DNA from: Victivallales bacterium
GTDB taxonomy: Bacteria > Verrucomicrobiota > Lentisphaeria > Oligosphaerales > Oligosphaeraceae
DNA: 5,947 nt
Assembly: GCA_017964325.1 (NCBI GenBank)
Contig: JAGCSE010000075.1
Location: forward strand, 1-5,947
Direction: 5' to 3'
Shown here in pieces: positions 4,516 through 5,947 of this stretch (position 1 is the first letter of the stretch; each line of letters starts with the position of its first letter). The notes under the pieces were generated by a model that did not search any database, had not been told where the DNA came from, and saw only the letters and a program-made list of their open reading frames with translations. Made by a program: the position numbers and the translations under genes.

Positions 4516-5817
4516 ATGAGTCGTCGTCGTTACGTAGTCTGTGGTGTTTCAGGGCGTGCCATTGGAATGTGGATCAAGCCGATCTACAATGAATTCAAGG
4601 ATCATGCGGAACTGGTTGGCATGTTGGACATTGATCCAATCCGTTTCAAGGTCTGCGTTGACAATGTTCCAGAAGCGGCAGGCGTCCCCACATACATGCC
4701 CGATGAGTTTGACAAGATGATTGAAGAGACAAAGCCAGACGCCGTCTTCGTCGTCTGCAAGGACTGTTTCCATCAACTTTATATTATCAAGGCACTTGAA
4801 AAAGACCTTGATGTCATCACCGAAAAGCCGATGACAACCAACTGGGAAGACGGAATCCGCGTCCGCGAGGCGGAGAAAAAGTCCAAGGGAAAAGTCACCT
4901 GCACATTCAATTACCGCTACAACCCACAGCATCGTCTTATCCGCGAACTCGTCCTGGCGGGCCGTATCGGTCGCGTTACACACGTTGACCTCAACTGGTA
5001 TATCGACATTCTCCACGGTTCAAGTTATTTCCATCGCTGGAACCGCATGCGTGAAAATTCTGGCTCGCTGTCCATCCACAAGGCCAGCCATCACTTCGAC
5101 CTCGTCAACTGGTGGATCGGCAGCCCTGATCCGCAACTCGTCCATGCGTTCGGCGCGCTCAACCACTATGGCCCCAATGGTCCGTTCAATCCTTCAAAGA
5201 AAGACGGACGCCACTGCTCGGATTGCGCGGAACGCCGCCAGTGCGCTTACAAGGCACGTTGGGAAACACGAGCCACTGCGGCTAAAATCGTCGATGACCA
5301 TCTGACGAATTTCGATGAGTCCAAAGTGCTTTATACGCCTTCCATCTATCGTCCCGACATGTGCATGTTCGACTCAGAAATCAACATCCAGGATACGATT
5401 GTCGCCGATGTCAAGTATGCTAATGGCGTTTTGCTGAACTACTCGGCCAACTTCTCCACGCCATACGAAGGCTATCGCCTCGCCATCAACGGTACGCACG
5501 GACGTATCGAAGCCGAAGAATGGGGCGGAATGGGCTCCACGGCTTTCCCGTGCCCGCGCAAGACCGACCATTATGTCGACCTCTATCCGATTTTCGAATC
5601 ACGCGAACGTATTGCCGTCAAGCCAGGCGTCGGCGGACACGGTGGCGGTGACTCGCTCATCGTCGAAGATGTCTTCATGGGCGAAGACCCCGACCGCAAG
5701 TATGACATCCTCGCATATTCCCGTGACGGTCTGGCCGCCATCTCCATCGGCGACGCCGTCTTCAAGTCAATCACGACGGGTCAGATCATCGACCTGACCG
5801 AGGTCATGTCTCACTAA
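4516..5817 (+). CDS. Gfo/Idh/MocA-family oxidoreductase with a cysteine cluster
   Basis: This 433-residue protein is predicted to be a cytoplasmic NAD(P)-dependent oxidoreductase acting on a sugar, polyol or related compound. The N-terminal Rossmann fold starts at RYVVCGVSGRAIG (5-17), a variant of the GxGxxG loop. DID at 38-40 probably ends the second strand, where cofactor preference is set. DAVFVVCKDCFHQLYIIKAL (75-94) and the conserved EKPMT (103-107, Lys104 being the typical active-site lysine) follow. The C-terminal domain has the catalytic-type HHFDLVNWWIG (192-202, His193 and Asp195). An insert then carries C-x2-C-x5-C (Cys234, 237, 243), seen in some relatives and possibly metal-binding. 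The protein is longer than the roughly 340-residue simple members. AAAGGAG (4499-4505) precedes the ATG. A PHP-domain gene follows after 48 nt, so they are probably co-transcribed. The substrate is not identifiable. Confidence 0.92.
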   Translation: MSRRRYVVCGVSGRAIGMWIKPIYNEFKDHAELVGMLDIDPIRFKVCVDNVPEAAGVPTYMPDEFDKMIEETKPDAVFVVCKDCFHQLYIIKALEKDLDVITEKPMTTNWEDGIRVREAEKKSKGKVTCTFNYRYNPQHRLIRELVLAGRIGRVTHVDLNWYIDILHGSSYFHRWNRMRENSGSLSIHKASHHFDLVNWWIGSPDPQLVHAFGALNHYGPNGPFNPSKKDGRHCSDCAERRQCAYKARWETRATAAKIVDDHLTNFDESKVLYTPSIYRPDMCMFDSEINIQDTIVADVKYANGVLLNYSANFSTPYEGYRLAINGTHGRIEAEEWGGMGSTAFPCPRKTDHYVDLYPIFESRERIAVKPGVGGHGGGDSLIVEDVFMGEDPDRKYDILAYSRDGLAAISIGDAVFKSITTGQIIDLTEVMSH

Positions 5818-5865
5818 AGTCTGATTGCTGCATACAAGACGCACCATCCGCCAGGAGAACGCCCC

Positions 5866-5947
5866 ATGCACGAAATAGACTTCTACGGCAAGAAACTCAA
5901 CGCCTATAAGTCGTCTCTGCACAACCATTCAACCACATCAGACGGCA
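5866..5947 (+). CDS. PHP-domain phosphoesterase-like protein, first 27 codons, cut by window edge
   Basis: The visible N-terminus starts MHEIDFYGKKLNAYKSSLHN and continues HSTTSDG. The LHNHSTTSDG piece (residues 18-27) matches the first metal-binding motif of PHP (polymerase and histidinol phosphatase) domains, with His19, His21 and Asp26 as expected ligands. Members hydrolyse phosphoesters with two or three metal ions. Stand-alone copies beside sugar-metabolism genes are common, but their substrates are mostly unknown. The ATG has AGGAG (5853-5857) eight bases upstream. It begins 48 nt after the oxidoreductase stop on the same strand with no terminator between, suggesting one operon. Only 27 residues are available, so the family call rests on one motif and the total length is unknown. 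Confidence 0.72.
   Translation, partial: MHEIDFYGKKLNAYKSSLHNHSTTSDG

Noticed and set aside
4549..5016. 155-codon minus-strand open frame within the oxidoreductase gene
   Set aside because: It is antisense to a gene with clear Rossmann and EKP motifs and has no independent support.

Overview
The window looks like a chromosomal stretch of a Gram-negative-type bacterium with roughly 50% GC. It holds housekeeping and metabolic genes, and no phage, IS element, CRISPR array, tRNA or rRNA is visible. A Gfo/Idh/MocA oxidoreductase with a Cys cluster followed by a PHP-domain protein, together with a signal-peptide-bearing NhaC-family antiporter, suggests the PVC group (Lentisphaerota/Kiritimatiellota/Verrucomicrobiota) or a similar saccharolytic lineage. 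That placement is an inference from protein style; no marker gene here is decisive.

Layout. The left third is on the minus strand. It reads, in order of transcription, a DPM1-like family 2 glycosyltransferase (908-1594), rpsO for ribosomal protein S15 (481-744) and the first 81 codons of pnp for polynucleotide phosphorylase (1-244, running off the left edge). The 236-nt rpsO-pnp gap is rich in RNA structure: a compact 11-bp hairpin just after rpsO, then a long imperfect hairpin spanning about 140 nt before pnp. This is the arrangement expected if pnp is controlled by double-strand cleavage of its leader, as in enterobacteria.

A 208-nt AT-rich divergent intergenic region (1595-1802) separates the glycosyltransferase from the plus-strand genes. 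It carries several short palindromes, a 10-bp direct repeat and overlapping TATAAT boxes facing both ways.

The plus strand then carries an NhaC-family Na+/H+ antiporter with an unusual secreted Ala/Glu-rich N-terminal extension (1803-3551), a hairpin terminator, uppP/bacA for undecaprenyl-diphosphatase (3642-4454), a second terminator-like hairpin, a Gfo/Idh/MocA oxidoreductase (4516-5817) and the start of a PHP-domain phosphoesterase gene (5866 to the right edge). The last two have strong Shine-Dalgarno sites and a 48-nt gap, so they probably form the start of one operon.

Functionally the window combines translation and RNA turnover (rpsO-pnp), lipid-carrier envelope chemistry (glycosyltransferase and UppP, not adjacent), ion homeostasis (NhaC-like) and probably sugar or polyol metabolism (Gfo/Idh/MocA plus PHP). 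I see no clear new multi-gene system. The points most worth following are the structured pnp leader, the extended antiporter and a substitution in the UppP catalytic loop.
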